64,000 nt of DNA from Ensifer adhaerens (GTDB lineage Bacteria; Pseudomonadota; Alphaproteobacteria; Rhizobiales; Rhizobiaceae). Of the stretch, positions 41,385 through 50,600 are shown piece after piece; positions within the stretch are counted from its first letter, which is position 1, and each line of letters starts with the position of its first letter. The stretch is from assembly GCF_020035535.1 (NCBI RefSeq), contig NZ_CP083349.1, positions 2,294,001-2,358,000 of the forward strand. Reading direction: 5' to 3'. The position numbers were made by a program, and so were the translations under genes. The notes below the pieces were generated by a model, which worked only from the letters and a program-made list of their open reading frames with translations, was not told the origin of the DNA and made no database searches.

Positions 41385-41921
41385 TCAGGCTGTCGCACGC
41401 CGCCGCCAGGTGACGAAATGCATGGCGTGGCTGTCTTTTTCGCCCTGCGGCAGATCCTCTTCGAACACCTTCTGGAAGACTTGCGGGTCGATATCGGGGA
41501 AGCGCGTGTCACCATCGACCTCGGCCTGGACCTCGGTCACGTGCAGAATGTCGGCCAGCGCAATCGACTGGCGGTAGATCTCGCCGCCGCCAATGACGCA
41601 GATCTCATCCACGCCCGTCGCCTCAGCCTCGCGGCGGGCAAATGCGATCGCCGCATCGAGCGACGGCACGACCTCAGCGCCCTCAGCGGCAAATTCCGCA
41701 TTGCGAGTGACGACGATATTGGCGCGACCGGGCAGCGGACGGCCGAGCGAGGCCCAGGTCTTGCGCCCCATGATCACCGGCTTGCCGATCGTCAGCGCCT
41801 TGAAACGCTTGAGATCGGTCGAAAGGCGCCACGGCAGATCGCCGTCACGGCCGATGACGCCGTTGGCGGCGACTGCGACGACAATCGATATCTTCGGATG
41901 GGTGCTCTTCGTCTCGGTCAT
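41385..41921 (-). CDS. folA: Dihydrofolate reductase
   Basis: A 178-residue DHFR. It has the active-site pattern VAANGVIGRDGDLPWRLSTD, with the catalytic acidic Asp, then VIMGRKTWASLGRPLPGR and ICVIGGGEIY. It reduces dihydrofolate with NADPH. It lies downstream of thyA, with which it is functionally linked: ThyA oxidises methylene-tetrahydrofolate to dihydrofolate and FolA recycles it. The start MTETKSTHP was chosen over an upstream extension overlapping the GST gene. Confidence 0.95.
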   Translation of the reverse strand: MTETKSTHPKISIVVAVAANGVIGRDGDLPWRLSTDLKRFKALTIGKPVIMGRKTWASLGRPLPGRANIVVTRNAEFAAEGAEVVPSLDAAIAFARREAEATGVDEICVIGGGEIYRQSIALADILHVTEVQAEVDGDTRFPDIDPQVFQKVFEEDLPQGEKDSHAMHFVTWRRRATA

Positions 41922-41931
41922 GGAAGCCTTT

Positions 41932-42537
41932 TCAGTCGTGGAAACCTTGCGGTTTGCTGTCGATTTCCCTTGCCCGATCATGGGCCGGCCGGTCCGTTAC
42001 CACGCGGATGTAGCGATCGATCACCGAGCTCTCCGGCAGGATCTTGCGCATCCATTGCAGCGCGCTGGCAAGCAGCAGGTCGGCCGCGCAGATCGTCTCG
42101 CCGAGCAGATAGGTCTGGCGGGTGAGCACGTTGATCACATGCGCGCACATTTCGCTATAAAGCTGCGCCTGCGCCGGATTGTTGATGGTGGCACCGGAGA
42201 TATGGGCGAACGCCGTCGGCTCGATCACCCCTGCATAATAGGCAAGCCAGGAAAGATAGGCGCCGCGTTCCTTGTGGCCCGGAGGGCGGCCGAGGCTGCA
42301 ATCGGGATGGAGATCGGTGAGATACTGCACGACCGCCACCGTTTCCCAGATCACCGCGCCATTGTGCAGCAGCGCCGGCACCTGTTTGTGCGGATGCGGG
42401 TTGTCATCGTCGGGGGCGCCTGAGCCGTCCCGACGGCGGATCGAGACATAACGGATCTCGTATTCGGCGCCCAGCTCCTCAAGCAGCCAGACGATGCGAG
42501 ACGACCGCGACAAGGGCGCATGGATCAATGTGAGCAT
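41932..42537 (-). CDS. Glutathione S-transferase family protein
   Basis: A 201-residue GST. The N-terminal thioredoxin-like domain starts MLTLIHAPLSRSSRIVWLLE, with the Ser-Arg active-site region, and QVPALLHNGAVIWETVAVVQYL forms the glutathione-binding Glu-Thr turn. The C-terminal helical domain follows. Of the tandem ATGs, the second (42537) has the better spacing from GGGAGG. It lies between thyA and folA; whether it is functionally linked is unclear. Confidence 0.88.
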   Translation of the reverse strand: MLTLIHAPLSRSSRIVWLLEELGAEYEIRYVSIRRRDGSGAPDDDNPHPHKQVPALLHNGAVIWETVAVVQYLTDLHPDCSLGRPPGHKERGAYLSWLAYYAGVIEPTAFAHISGATINNPAQAQLYSEMCAHVINVLTRQTYLLGETICAADLLLASALQWMRKILPESSVIDRYIRVVTDRPAHDRAREIDSKPQGFHD

Positions 42538-42667
42538 CATACCTCCCTGGAGGACAAACCCTCCCCGGTCCCTGCCCGTTGCAACCCTGGCAGTCAGCCT
42601 TGCGGCAGCACCAGCAGAACCTCGGCGACGGCATCTTCCGGCAGACGATACCCGCCTCGTCCGGTGC

Positions 42668-43462
42668 CTAGACGGCGATCGGCGCCTTGATGGTTGAATC
42701 AGCTTCGTAGCCAACGAGCGTAAAGTCTTCGAAGCGGAAAGAAAACAGGTCCTTCACGTCAGGATTGATTTCCATTCGCGGCAGCCCCTTCGGCGTGCGG
42801 GTCAGCTGCAACCGGGCCTGGTCGAAATGATTGTGATAGATATGCGCGTCGCCGAGCGTGTGCACGAAATCACCGAGCTTGAGGCCGGCCACCTGCGCCA
42901 CCATCATCGTCAAAAGCGCGTAGGACGCGATGTTGAATGGCACGCCGAGAAAGATATCGGCGGAGCGCTGGTAAAGCTGGCAGGAGAGCTTGCCGTCCGC
43001 CACGTAGAACTGAAACAGGCAGTGGCATGGCGGCAGCGCCATCTCGTCCACCAGCGCCGGGTTCCAGGCCGAAACGATGTGACGGCGCGAATTCGGGTTG
43101 GTCTTGAGGCTTTCGACGAGGCCGGCGATCTGGTCGATATGGCGTCCGTCCGGCGCCGGCCAGGAGCGCCACTGATAGCCGTAGACCGGGCCGAGGTCAC
43201 CATTCTCGTCGGCCCACTCGTCCCAGATGGTGACGCCGTTTTCCTTGAGGTAGCGGATATTGGTATCGCCCTTCATGAACCACAGCAGCTCATGGATGAT
43301 CGAGCGCAGGTGCAGCTTCTTCGTCGTCAGCACCGGGAAGCCCTCGAAGAGATCGAAGCGCATCTGGTGGCCGAAGACCGAGCGCGTGCCCGTTCCCGTC
43401 CGGTCGCCCCGGTCGGTTCCGTTGGTCATCACATGGTCGAGAAGGTCGAGATATTGCTGCAT
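42668..43462 (-). CDS. thyA: Thymidylate synthase
   Basis: A 264-residue ThyA, the same length as the E. coli enzyme. Catalytic Cys146 lies in [13 protein letters not shown], and the dUMP-binding Arg residues and [12 protein letters not shown] segment are present. It methylates dUMP to dTMP. Likely head of the thyA-GST-folA unit, although 130 bp separate it from the GST gene. Confidence 0.97.
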   Translation of the reverse strand: MQQYLDLLDHVMTNGTDRGDRTGTGTRSVFGHQMRFDLFEGFPVLTTKKLHLRSIIHELLWFMKGDTNIRYLKENGVTIWDEWADENGDLGPVYGYQWRSWPAPDGRHIDQIAGLVESLKTNPNSRRHIVSAWNPALVDEMALPPCHCLFQFYVADGKLSCQLYQRSADIFLGVPFNIASYALLTMMVAQVAGLKLGDFVHTLGDAHIYHNHFDQARLQLTRTPKGLPRMEINPDVKDLFSFRFEDFTLVGYEADSTIKAPIAV

Positions 43463-43558
43463 GGTCTGGCGCCGCCGATTCGTAATGACCCAAATTTAGG
43501 ACGAAGCCGGCGGCGAACCAATGACCTCCGGGTGATTATCCCGGATAAATCGGCGCAG

Positions 43559-43867
43559 CTACAGCGCCTGCAGCTTCCCGAGGTTCTTGGCCACCAAGTA
43601 ATAGAAGGTGACGCGCGACTTGGAGCGATCGGCCGACATCGCCTTGACGGTCGCTGCGATCGCCGTATCCGCATCGGCGCCGCTGATGCCCAGCTTCTTT
43701 TCGCACCATTTTTCCTTGACCCGGTCGAGCTCCTTCGGATCCGTCGCCGAAACGAGCGAAGAGTCCCGGTTGCGAAGGGCAATGCCAAGGTGACGCACGA
43801 TCTTGTTCACGATCGCTTCGTCGGCGCCGCTGTCGTATTTCTGCACATCTGCGAGGTAGTCCGTCAT
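43559..43867 (-). CDS. DUF2853 family protein
   Basis: A 102-residue protein beginning MTDYLADVQKYDSGADEAIV and ending RSKSRVTFYYLVAKNLGKL, which matches DUF2853. Helical, cytoplasmic, function unknown. The open frame extends upstream to 44146, but the family start is at 43867. Confidence 0.85.
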   Translation of the reverse strand: MTDYLADVQKYDSGADEAIVNKIVRHLGIALRNRDSSLVSATDPKELDRVKEKWCEKKLGISGADADTAIAATVKAMSADRSKSRVTFYYLVAKNLGKLQAL

Positions 43868-44016
43868 GAGGCCTCCAGCTTGCTTTGCTTTTCGAAATTG
43901 CGGCCGCAGGTGGCGGCCGCGTGGCAGCAGCGGGAGTTTTTCATGGATGTCGGGCAAGTCAAGGCAGTTCGACACCCGCACGGTGCGGGACAAAGTCATA
44001 TATCCGCCACATCCCC

Positions 44017-44045
44017 CTTTTCTTGGCGACCGGAAAGACCTATAT
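44017..44045 (+). promoter_or_regulatory. Candidate promoter of ssrA
   Basis: CTTTTC (44017-44022) and CTATAT (44040-44045) are separated by 17 bases. This matches the rhizobial housekeeping consensus CTTGAC-N17-CTATAT in spacing and -10 sequence. It lies just upstream of the tmRNA acceptor piece. Confidence 0.5.
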
Positions 44046-44134
44046 GAACCGTGCCGTCTTCGGGCGGCTATGGCAATAAACGGGCGATGAAATAAACCCA
44101 TTGGACCCGGGGGCGGTACCCGGCGCCTCCACCA

Positions 44135-44162
44135 AAAGCCGATCATTGACCGATCGGCTTTT
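44135..44162 (+). other. Intervening hairpin of the permuted tmRNA
   Basis: AAAGCCGATC pairs with GATCGGCTTT around ATTGACC, between the acceptor CCA and the start of the coding piece. It is the segment expected to be cut out during maturation into two pieces. Confidence 0.65.
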
Positions 44163-44249
44163 GATGGGGGCGAAATAGGATCGACAAGGGCGTAAAGATC
44201 GACTTTTTGCTCGGCATTGTACCACCGTTATCGGGCTAAACTTATAGTT

Positions 44250-44288
44250 GCAAACGACAACTATGCTGAAGCACGTCTCGCTGCCTAA
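44250..44288 (+). other. tmRNA tag reading frame (ANDNYAEARLAA)
   Basis: GCA AAC GAC AAC TAT GCT then GAA GCA CGT CTC GCT GCC TAA: twelve codons and a stop. The C-terminal LAA is the ClpX recognition determinant, and the AND segment is the SspB contact region. Confidence 0.93.
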
Positions 44289-44508
44289 CGGCGGTGCGAC
44301 ACTTCAAATCAAGTCCTTCCGGGTAGCACCGTAAGGCGGGGTCCGAAGGCACCTGGCAACAGAAGCCTTCACCTTCTCCCCCGCCTCGAAATGGTCTATA
44401 GATGCTCAAATAATTGACTCGTCCCCTGTGGACGGGCAATGAAAAGTCGACGGCAGGGTAGCCGGCAGCAAAGCAGTAAGATTGAGTTCGAGGAAAGACG
44501 GGACACTC

Positions 44509-45021
44509 ATGGGCCAGGACCACATCCGCTACGACATTCTGGCACAGGACGCGCTCCGCAGCGTCATCCGGAAGGTCCTGACCGAGGTCGCGACGACCGG
44601 CCACCTGCCCGGCGAGCACCACTTCTTCATCACTTTCCTGACCGGCGCGCCGGGCGTACGTATCTCGCAGCACCTGAAAGCCAAGTATCCCGAGCAGATG
44701 ACCATCGTCGTCCAGCACCAGTTCTGGGAACTGAAGGTGACTGACGTCGGCTTCGAGATCGGCCTGTCCTTCTCCGACACGCCGGAACGCCTGGTCATCC
44801 CGTTCAACGCCATCCGCGGTTTCTACGATCCCTCGGTGAATTTCGAGCTGGAATTCGATGTCGCCGCCGGCGAGGAAGAGGAAGTGGAATCGGCCGAAAT
44901 CACCGCTTATCCGGCTCCGGAAGAAAACGGCGAAGCCTCGGCCAAGGACGACAAGCCCACCGAACCGAAGAACGGTGGCGGCTCCGTCGTTTCGCTCGAT
45001 TCCTTCCGCAAGAAGAACTGA
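44509..45021 (+). CDS. sspB: SspB-alpha, ClpXP adaptor for tmRNA-tagged proteins
   Basis: A 170-residue protein with the alphaproteobacterial SspB pattern: IRYDILAQDALRSVIRKVL, then HHFFITFLTGAPGVRISQHL, then FWELKVTDVGFEIGLSF. An acidic, Ala/Pro-rich linker leads to the C-terminal VVSLDSFRKK, which docks on ClpX. It delivers ssrA-tagged proteins to ClpXP. The ATG at 44509 follows a GAGGAAAG sequence at slightly long distance. It lies immediately downstream of the tmRNA gene. Confidence 0.92.
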   Translation: MGQDHIRYDILAQDALRSVIRKVLTEVATTGHLPGEHHFFITFLTGAPGVRISQHLKAKYPEQMTIVVQHQFWELKVTDVGFEIGLSFSDTPERLVIPFNAIRGFYDPSVNFELEFDVAAGEEEEVESAEITAYPAPEENGEASAKDDKPTEPKNGGGSVVSLDSFRKKN

Positions 45022-45084
45022 TCACCACCGGCTGCATGCCTCCTCTCGTCGCAGCCGACGGGGGAGCGGGATCATGCGGCCACG

Positions 45085-45125
45085 CGCAGTGCTACAGCGA
45101 CCGAGTGCGTTGAAGACGCGTAAGC
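45085..45125. repeat. Copy of a dispersed intergenic repeat (partial)
   Basis: CGCGCAGTGCTACAGCGACC followed by a GCG-rich end matches in reverse orientation the repeat at 51503-51596. It lies between sspB and the DUF4169 gene. Confidence 0.4.
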
Positions 45126-45144
45126 GCTGAAGGAGCATCGGATC

Positions 45145-45357
45145 ATGACCGGCGACGTCGTCAATCTGCGCCAGTTCCGCAAGCGCCGCGAGCGCACGGA
45201 CAAGGAAAAGCAGGCCGAACAGAACCGCATCTCCTTCGGCCGCACCAAGGCTGAAAAGTCCCTGACGAAGGCGCTGAACGACAAGGCGGAGGACCGCCTC
45301 GACCAGGGCCGCCTCGAACGGCCCGCCAAGGACGAAGGCGGCGACAGCAAGGACTGA
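45145..45357 (+). CDS. DUF4169 family protein
   Basis: A 70-residue, strongly charged protein beginning MTGDVVNLRQFRKRRERTDK, the DUF4169 pattern. Probably a coiled or disordered helical protein. It is often found next to the ribbon-helix-helix gene that follows, as here. Confidence 0.8.
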   Translation: MTGDVVNLRQFRKRRERTDKEKQAEQNRISFGRTKAEKSLTKALNDKAEDRLDQGRLERPAKDEGGDSKD

Positions 45358-45554
45358 GCCGCCCTCCCCGTACAAAATCGATTCCGGAGCAAGGACTTGC
45401 GACCGCTTTCCGAATCGAATTGCCAGGAAGTTGAAGCGATCTCGCAGCGCCGCTGCGCGCGATTTTCTGCCGGCATCCCGCTCCAGATTATTACAATCGA
45501 TCGCACTTTATGGGGCGCCCCGTCCCAAAGTCATTTTGATCCAGAGACCGGACA

Positions 45555-45785
45555 ATGATCCGTAAGCATTCCGCAACGCTCCACGGCCACCGCACCAGCT
45601 TCTCGCTCGAGGACGCATTCTGGCAGGAACTGAAGGCAATCGCCGAGATGAGGGCGATGCCGCTTGCGCAGCTTATCGCCGAAATCGACGACCAACGCAC
45701 ACCCGACAGCAATCTCTCCTCGGCGCTGCGTGTCTACGTGCTCGAGTGGCTGAAATCGCCCCCGGCGTCTCCCGGCGAGGCGTGA
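45555..45785 (+). CDS. Ribbon-helix-helix domain protein (RHH_4)
   Basis: A 76-residue protein beginning MIRKHSATLHGHRTSFSLED with a short beta strand followed by FWQELKAIAEMRAMPLAQLI, the ribbon-helix-helix DNA-binding fold of the RHH_4 type. Likely a small dimeric regulator. No toxin gene is adjacent. A strong hairpin terminator follows. Confidence 0.83.
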   Translation: MIRKHSATLHGHRTSFSLEDAFWQELKAIAEMRAMPLAQLIAEIDDQRTPDSNLSSALRVYVLEWLKSPPASPGEA

Positions 45786-45821
45786 CGCCGCCGCCGTACG
45801 GCAAGAGGTCCCGACATAAGG

Positions 45822-45850
45822 AAAGCCCGGCCGCAGGGCAGCCGGGCTTT
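45822..45850. terminator. Bidirectional rho-independent terminator
   Basis: AAAGCCCGGC (45822-45831) and GCCGGGCTTT (45841-45850) form a perfect 10-bp stem with a 9-base loop; the arm ends supply short T runs on both strands. It separates the RHH gene from the convergent TadG-like gene. Confidence 0.8.
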
Positions 45851-45942
45851 CACGCGCAACGCAAAGCATTCGTTGATGCCTGGCGACACAACACCCTCAG
45901 AGCGTCGCCCCGCGCTGCCCCCAGCCGCCTGATTGTTTTTTG

Positions 45943-47277
45943 TTATCTGACCAGACGGATTGCACCCGGATTGTTGATGGTGTTGTTCGCAAGCGCTGCC
46001 TTGCAATCCAGCTTGAAGCTGCTGTTGCCGATCATGGTGATCTCCTGCGCGACGATGCGCACGCATTCGCCGCCGGTGGTACCACTGCCGGCATACTGGA
46101 TCTCACGCGATGCCGGCATGTAGATGATGCCCGCAAGCGACGAGGCGCTGTTGCCGTTGATCGTCGCCGTCGCCGTATTGTTCCTGGCGGCAACGATCGA
46201 GAAGCCTGCCCAGTCCCCAGTCTGGGATGGCGTGATCTTGAAGGTCGAGCCGCCGTGAATGTCGAGCTGGGCACCGTTCATCAGGAAGAATGTAACGCCC
46301 TCACCCGTCAGCACCGACTGACTGGCGAGTTTCAGGGTACCGCCATCGATGATGTAGGAACCCGGCCGCAGCAGAACCTTGCCCTTGATCTCCAAGCCGC
46401 CGTAGGTGCCGGGCTTCAGCTCGACAGTGTAGTTGGCGGGTGCGTTGTTCGGCGTTTTGCTCGTGCCGTTGCAATTGCCGTTGCCGCCACCGCCGGCGAC
46501 GAAATTCTGCCCGCACCCCGCAAGGTTCACCCAGCTCCCCGTCGTCGGCATTTTCTTGGACGAGAACGGGTCCGGGATCGGCGGAACGTCTTCCACCGCC
46601 TTGTCGCAGGCGAGCTGGAGATGGGCAAGCGTCGCCGACACCTTGCCGGTCGCATACAGACACTCGGCCTTCAAGGTCGCAGATCCGCTGAGATAGATCG
46701 ACTGTGCATCGTTCGAGTCCGACGTGATCGTACAGCCGGACGTATCGACGGTGGCGCTGCCGCTCACTTCGAACGCCCGGCTTGCGGTCGGATGAAGCGC
46801 CAGAATGCACGCTTCCCGCCCCGGCATGCGCGCAGCGACGCTGACGCGATCGATCGTATAGGGCTGAAGACCGAAGAAGAGCGGCGCGTATTTGAGCTGA
46901 TAGGTCGCCGTTGCGGTGCTCTCCATGCCGAGTGCCCCGAAAGCGACCTTGATTGCCTGGGTCGCCACCGGCGCCGAGCTCCCCGACCCGAGCTCTTCGA
47001 CGGTGTCCGGCACCCCGAAATTGGCGAAGAAGGTGTTGTTCGCGAGGTCCTTCGCCGCGGCCGCATCCCCGCCTTCGCCATAGGACTTGACCGCGGAAAA
47101 TGCAGCAGCATCGAGTGCATCCTGCATCTTGGCGGACTCGAGATTGATCCGGGCGAGATTGATGGCGATGGAAGCTCCCGTAAGCAACGGCACCATCACC
47201 AGAGCTGTCAGGACGGCAAAATTGCCGGTTTCATCCTTAAGGATGCGGATGAGATTGTTCTTCAGATTGCTGCGCAT
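45943..47277 (-). CDS. TadG-like pilus-assembly-related protein with beta-helix C-terminus
   Basis: A 444-residue protein. The N-terminus is typical of Tad/TadE-G: DETGNFAVLTALVMVPLLTG with one membrane helix (about 14-40), then ARINLESAKMQDALDAAAFS. The C-terminal 200 residues are rich in Gly/Ser/Thr and repeated short strands (YGGLEIKGKVLLRPGSYIID), suggesting a beta-helix. No other tad or cpa genes are nearby, so it is an orphan member. The protein would be membrane-anchored with an extracytoplasmic domain. Confidence 0.8.
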   Translation of the reverse strand: MRSNLKNNLIRILKDETGNFAVLTALVMVPLLTGASIAINLARINLESAKMQDALDAAAFSAVKSYGEGGDAAAAKDLANNTFFANFGVPDTVEELGSGSSAPVATQAIKVAFGALGMESTATATYQLKYAPLFFGLQPYTIDRVSVAARMPGREACILALHPTASRAFEVSGSATVDTSGCTITSDSNDAQSIYLSGSATLKAECLYATGKVSATLAHLQLACDKAVEDVPPIPDPFSSKKMPTTGSWVNLAGCGQNFVAGGGGNGNCNGTSKTPNNAPANYTVELKPGTYGGLEIKGKVLLRPGSYIIDGGTLKLASQSVLTGEGVTFFLMNGAQLDIHGGSTFKITPSQTGDWAGFSIVAARNNTATATINGNSASSLAGIIYMPASREIQYAGSGTTGGECVRIVAQEITMIGNSSFKLDCKAALANNTINNPGAIRLVR

Positions 47278-47660
47278 CTTGCTTCGTTGCCCCTCAACAG
47301 ATCACGACGACTTCGGAGCCACACGGCTCCAAAGCAAAAGGCGTCATCGATTCCAATGAGTTGGAGCGAAATGCGACCAGCTGGCCGCGTCCCTCCCTGC
47401 GCTCCAAAACAGATTGCTAATTTAGTGATCAATCGTGGAGAAATGACTTCAGAAATTGCTAAACTTTTTCTGAACCCGCGCTGCGAGAGCGTTAATCCCC
47501 AGCGAAATCCGGCACTATTGCCGATACCCCAAAATTGGCGCACTTCCAGTCATGTGGGGGCCCGCTACTTACGCGGATTGTGCAGGCGCGGCTGTTGTAC
47601 GGACTCAACGCGCGGAAGGCGGTTGCGGGGCGCGCCGATCTGTTACGATCCGAGCGTCGG
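47278..47660. other. Intergenic region with AT-richer promoter segment
   Basis: 383 bp between the TadG-like gene start and the AsmA stop, both on the minus strand. It contains a short hairpin in the predicted TadG leader (GGAGCC-ACAC-GGCTCC at 47315-47330) and an AT-richer stretch near 47400-47480 likely to hold the promoter. No gene is seen. Confidence 0.4.
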
Positions 47661-50600
47661 TTATTGCACCCGGACGTCCGGCAACACATCGAAATCGAGC
47701 TTCTGGCTGGGGGCACGCCCGGTGCTGCCACCCTGGGCGTCGTCCGCCCCGCTCGGCGGCAGGACCGGCTGCTGTTCCTGACCGGCACCGCGCACGCTTG
47801 CCGGCCCCTGCTGTGCCCGGCGCGCAGCCTCGGCCTGCCGTTCGGCTTCGGCCTTGCGCTCGGCCTCGGCGCGCGCTTCCAGTTCGGCCTTGACCCGAGC
47901 CGCTTCCGCAGCCCCCGCGACGCGCCGGCGTTCTTCGGCAACGGCACGCCGCCGTTCGATCTCCCGCGCTTCTGCCTTCGCCTTGTAAAGCGCCACTTCG
48001 CGGCGCAGCCGCTGCTTCTCCAATACGTTTGCCTGCAGGATCTCGACCCGCCGACGCTCGCGCTCAAAAGCGCGCAGCGACAGGAAATTGGCGAGATCAG
48101 CAACGTCGAGGCTGACGCCCGGCGCCTCCAGCAGGCCGGCATAGCCAATCCGCACACGCGGTTCGGTACCGGAAAGCGCTTCCTCTCCGGGGCGGAAGGT
48201 CAGGTCGATGCCGCCATCGATCCGGCCGGCCGCAAGATCGAGGGCGGCAGCGCCCATCAAGGCGGCATTGCCGTCGCCAGCGGTCACGTTCTGCGCCCGC
48301 AGCACGCCGCCGGCAACACTGAACGGAGCCTTGACGACGCCGACAACCGATTGACCCGAGAAAACCGCCGCCTCCGCCACGCTGCGGATGCTATCGGCCG
48401 AGATCTGCGTCTTCTGGCCATCGGCCGCAGCAATCAGTTGGGGCAGAGCCGCACTGTTGATGCCGTTCAGGGTCATGCCGTTGAAGGTCGCGGTGCCGGA
48501 ACCGCTTGCCGAATGAGCCATCGCCTCCGGTGTCGCGCCGGATGCTTCGAGCGCGACGGAGAGATCGAAAGTTCCGGTCGCCACCGGTGCGCCGGCATGG
48601 GTCCAGCCCGCCTGGGTCAGATCGCCACCCTTGACGTCCAGGCGCGAGCGCAGGAAGCCGGAGCCGTTGGCGTTCCCGACCTGCACTCGGCCCGCAAGCT
48701 TGCCGCCCAGCCAATCGCCGGTGGCGTCCGTCAGGGAAAGCTCGTCACCCTTCCATTCCATCTTGCTGGCAAAGCTCGTAACCGCGCCATAGACGCCCGG
48801 CCAGAACTTTCCGGCCTGCACGTCGAGCGCGACGTTGAGGCCCGTCCAGGCCGGCTGCGCCAGAGCGCTTTTCGAAAACGCGCCGTTCGCATCCTCGACC
48901 GGACCCAAGATCGCCTCGCCCAGCCAGGCAAGATCGAGCGTATCGACGGTGAGCTGGCCGCTGGCGGCACCGGGCGCCTTGCGGTCGACCGTCAGTGTGC
49001 CGGTAAAGCTGTTGTTGTCCGCCTTGCCCTCGACCGTTGTCAGGGCGATCGCCTCCGGGCTTGCGGCAACATCGGCCGAAATCGTCAGCGGCAGGCCGCT
49101 CCCCATCTGCGGCAGTGCCACCCCCTGCAGGAGCAGATAGGGTTCCAGATCCTGGGTCTGGAGCGTGACCTTTGCCTGCCCTTCGAGGAAGTGATCGCGC
49201 GAAAGATCGACATTGCCCTTGGCGGCGAGCGACGACTTCTCGGTCGTGAACGTCACCGTACCGTTCGCCTTCGAACCCTCGGTGCTCTGCAGCTTGACCG
49301 AGAGAATACCGTTGGCATCCGCATCAAAAGGCAAGGGATCGAAACCGGTCTGCCCAAGCAGAAGGCGGGTTTCGGGGTTTTCGAGCGTCGCTTCGAGAAG
49401 TATGGCCTTGCCGGTCATCGCCTGCACCATGTCCGGCGCCTGATAGCTGGCGGCGATCTTGGTGCCGTTCGCCGTACCGAAAATGCCGAAAGTCGCCGGC
49501 GCATTGCCTTCCTTGTTGCCGGCCGTCAGCGTCACGTCAAAAGCCGTGTCGCTGTAGTAAGGACCAGCCTTGATCAGCTGCCGAAGGGCGGGATGGTTGA
49601 CCGCGTGCCGTCCGATCATTTCCAGGAACGGCGTCAGGTTCTTGGCGGCAAGTTTCATCTTGGCCGAGACGACGGGCTTTTCCAGATCGCCGCTTGCCCG
49701 GCCGGAAAAGGCGAGCTGGGCGCCGGCAAGCGAGCCGATCGCCACACGCTCGGCCTGAAGCTGGCCGTTCTTCAGCGTCAACACCGCCTGCACGTCCTGC
49801 GCCTCTTCGCCGAAGGCGGAGAACTCGTCGGCCGAAAGGTCGGCGGCGATGGCGTGCTGCAGCAGCGTGTCGGTGGAAGCGTCGCCCGCCACCAGTCCGG
49901 TCAGCGCCTGAAGCGCCTCGAAATCGATGCGGTTGCCCTTGAGCTGCAGCGAGAGGTTCGGCTGCTGCTCGGCAAAGGACTGCCGCTCCAGCCGGCCCTT
50001 GAGGCTCGCCTCGCCCGCCGCCAGTTCGAGGTTCTCGAACTGTTGCAGCGTATCGGTCAGGTTCACCGTGGCAGAAAAGCCGGCAGTCTTCAGTTTGCGG
50101 ATCGCCGGGTCGACCGAGCCCGCCAGCCAGTTCGCCAGGCCCGACGGCTGGTTGGAGGCGAGCAGCAGGTCGCCGCGGAAACTCCGCTGCCCCTTGAGGT
50201 TCAGCCGCCCCTTGGCTTCGAGCTGGGTGCGCCCCGGCAGCAGCGCCACGACATTGTCGATCACCCAGCCGGCGCCGTCGGGCTGCACGTCGATACGCAC
50301 GTCACGCACCGTCGTATCGCCGACGACGATCGCCGGCAGCTTCAGGCTCGCCCGGCCCGGCACCTGCGGAATGGGAATGTCGGCGGCAATGGCAAGCATC
50401 GCCTCCAGCCGCTGGCGCATGGAAATCGCCGGGTCGCGGCCGGTCTTGGTGTTGCGGTTGGGGCCGATGCGGCTGACGTCGATCTGCTGGCCGTCGGCGA
50501 TCAGCAGGAATTTCTGGTCCTTGCCGGTATCGAGCGTCGCCTCGCCGGTCACCACATAGGGGTCTTCCGACGAGCCGACCTCGAAACGATAGTCCGGAAC

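Larger units (their letters stand above)
44050..44375 (+). ncRNA. ssrA: tmRNA, circularly permuted two-piece (alphaproteobacterial) type
   Basis: The acceptor piece comes first and ends in CCTCCACCA (CCA at 44132-44134). A hairpin-forming spacer follows, and the coding piece begins near GGGGGCGAAATAGGATCGAC at 44166. The 5' GGGGGCG pairs with CGCCTCC of the acceptor to rebuild the tRNA-like stem. The tag frame at 44250-44288 encodes ANDNYAEARLAA then TAA, a known rhizobial tmRNA tag. tmRNA rescues stalled ribosomes and marks the product for proteolysis. The outer ends given are approximate. The next gene is sspB, whose product recognises this tag. Confidence 0.93.

Noticed and set aside
44135..44162. 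Perfect hairpin that could be read as a terminator
   Set aside because: It lies between the two pieces of the permuted tmRNA and is better explained as the excised intervening segment.
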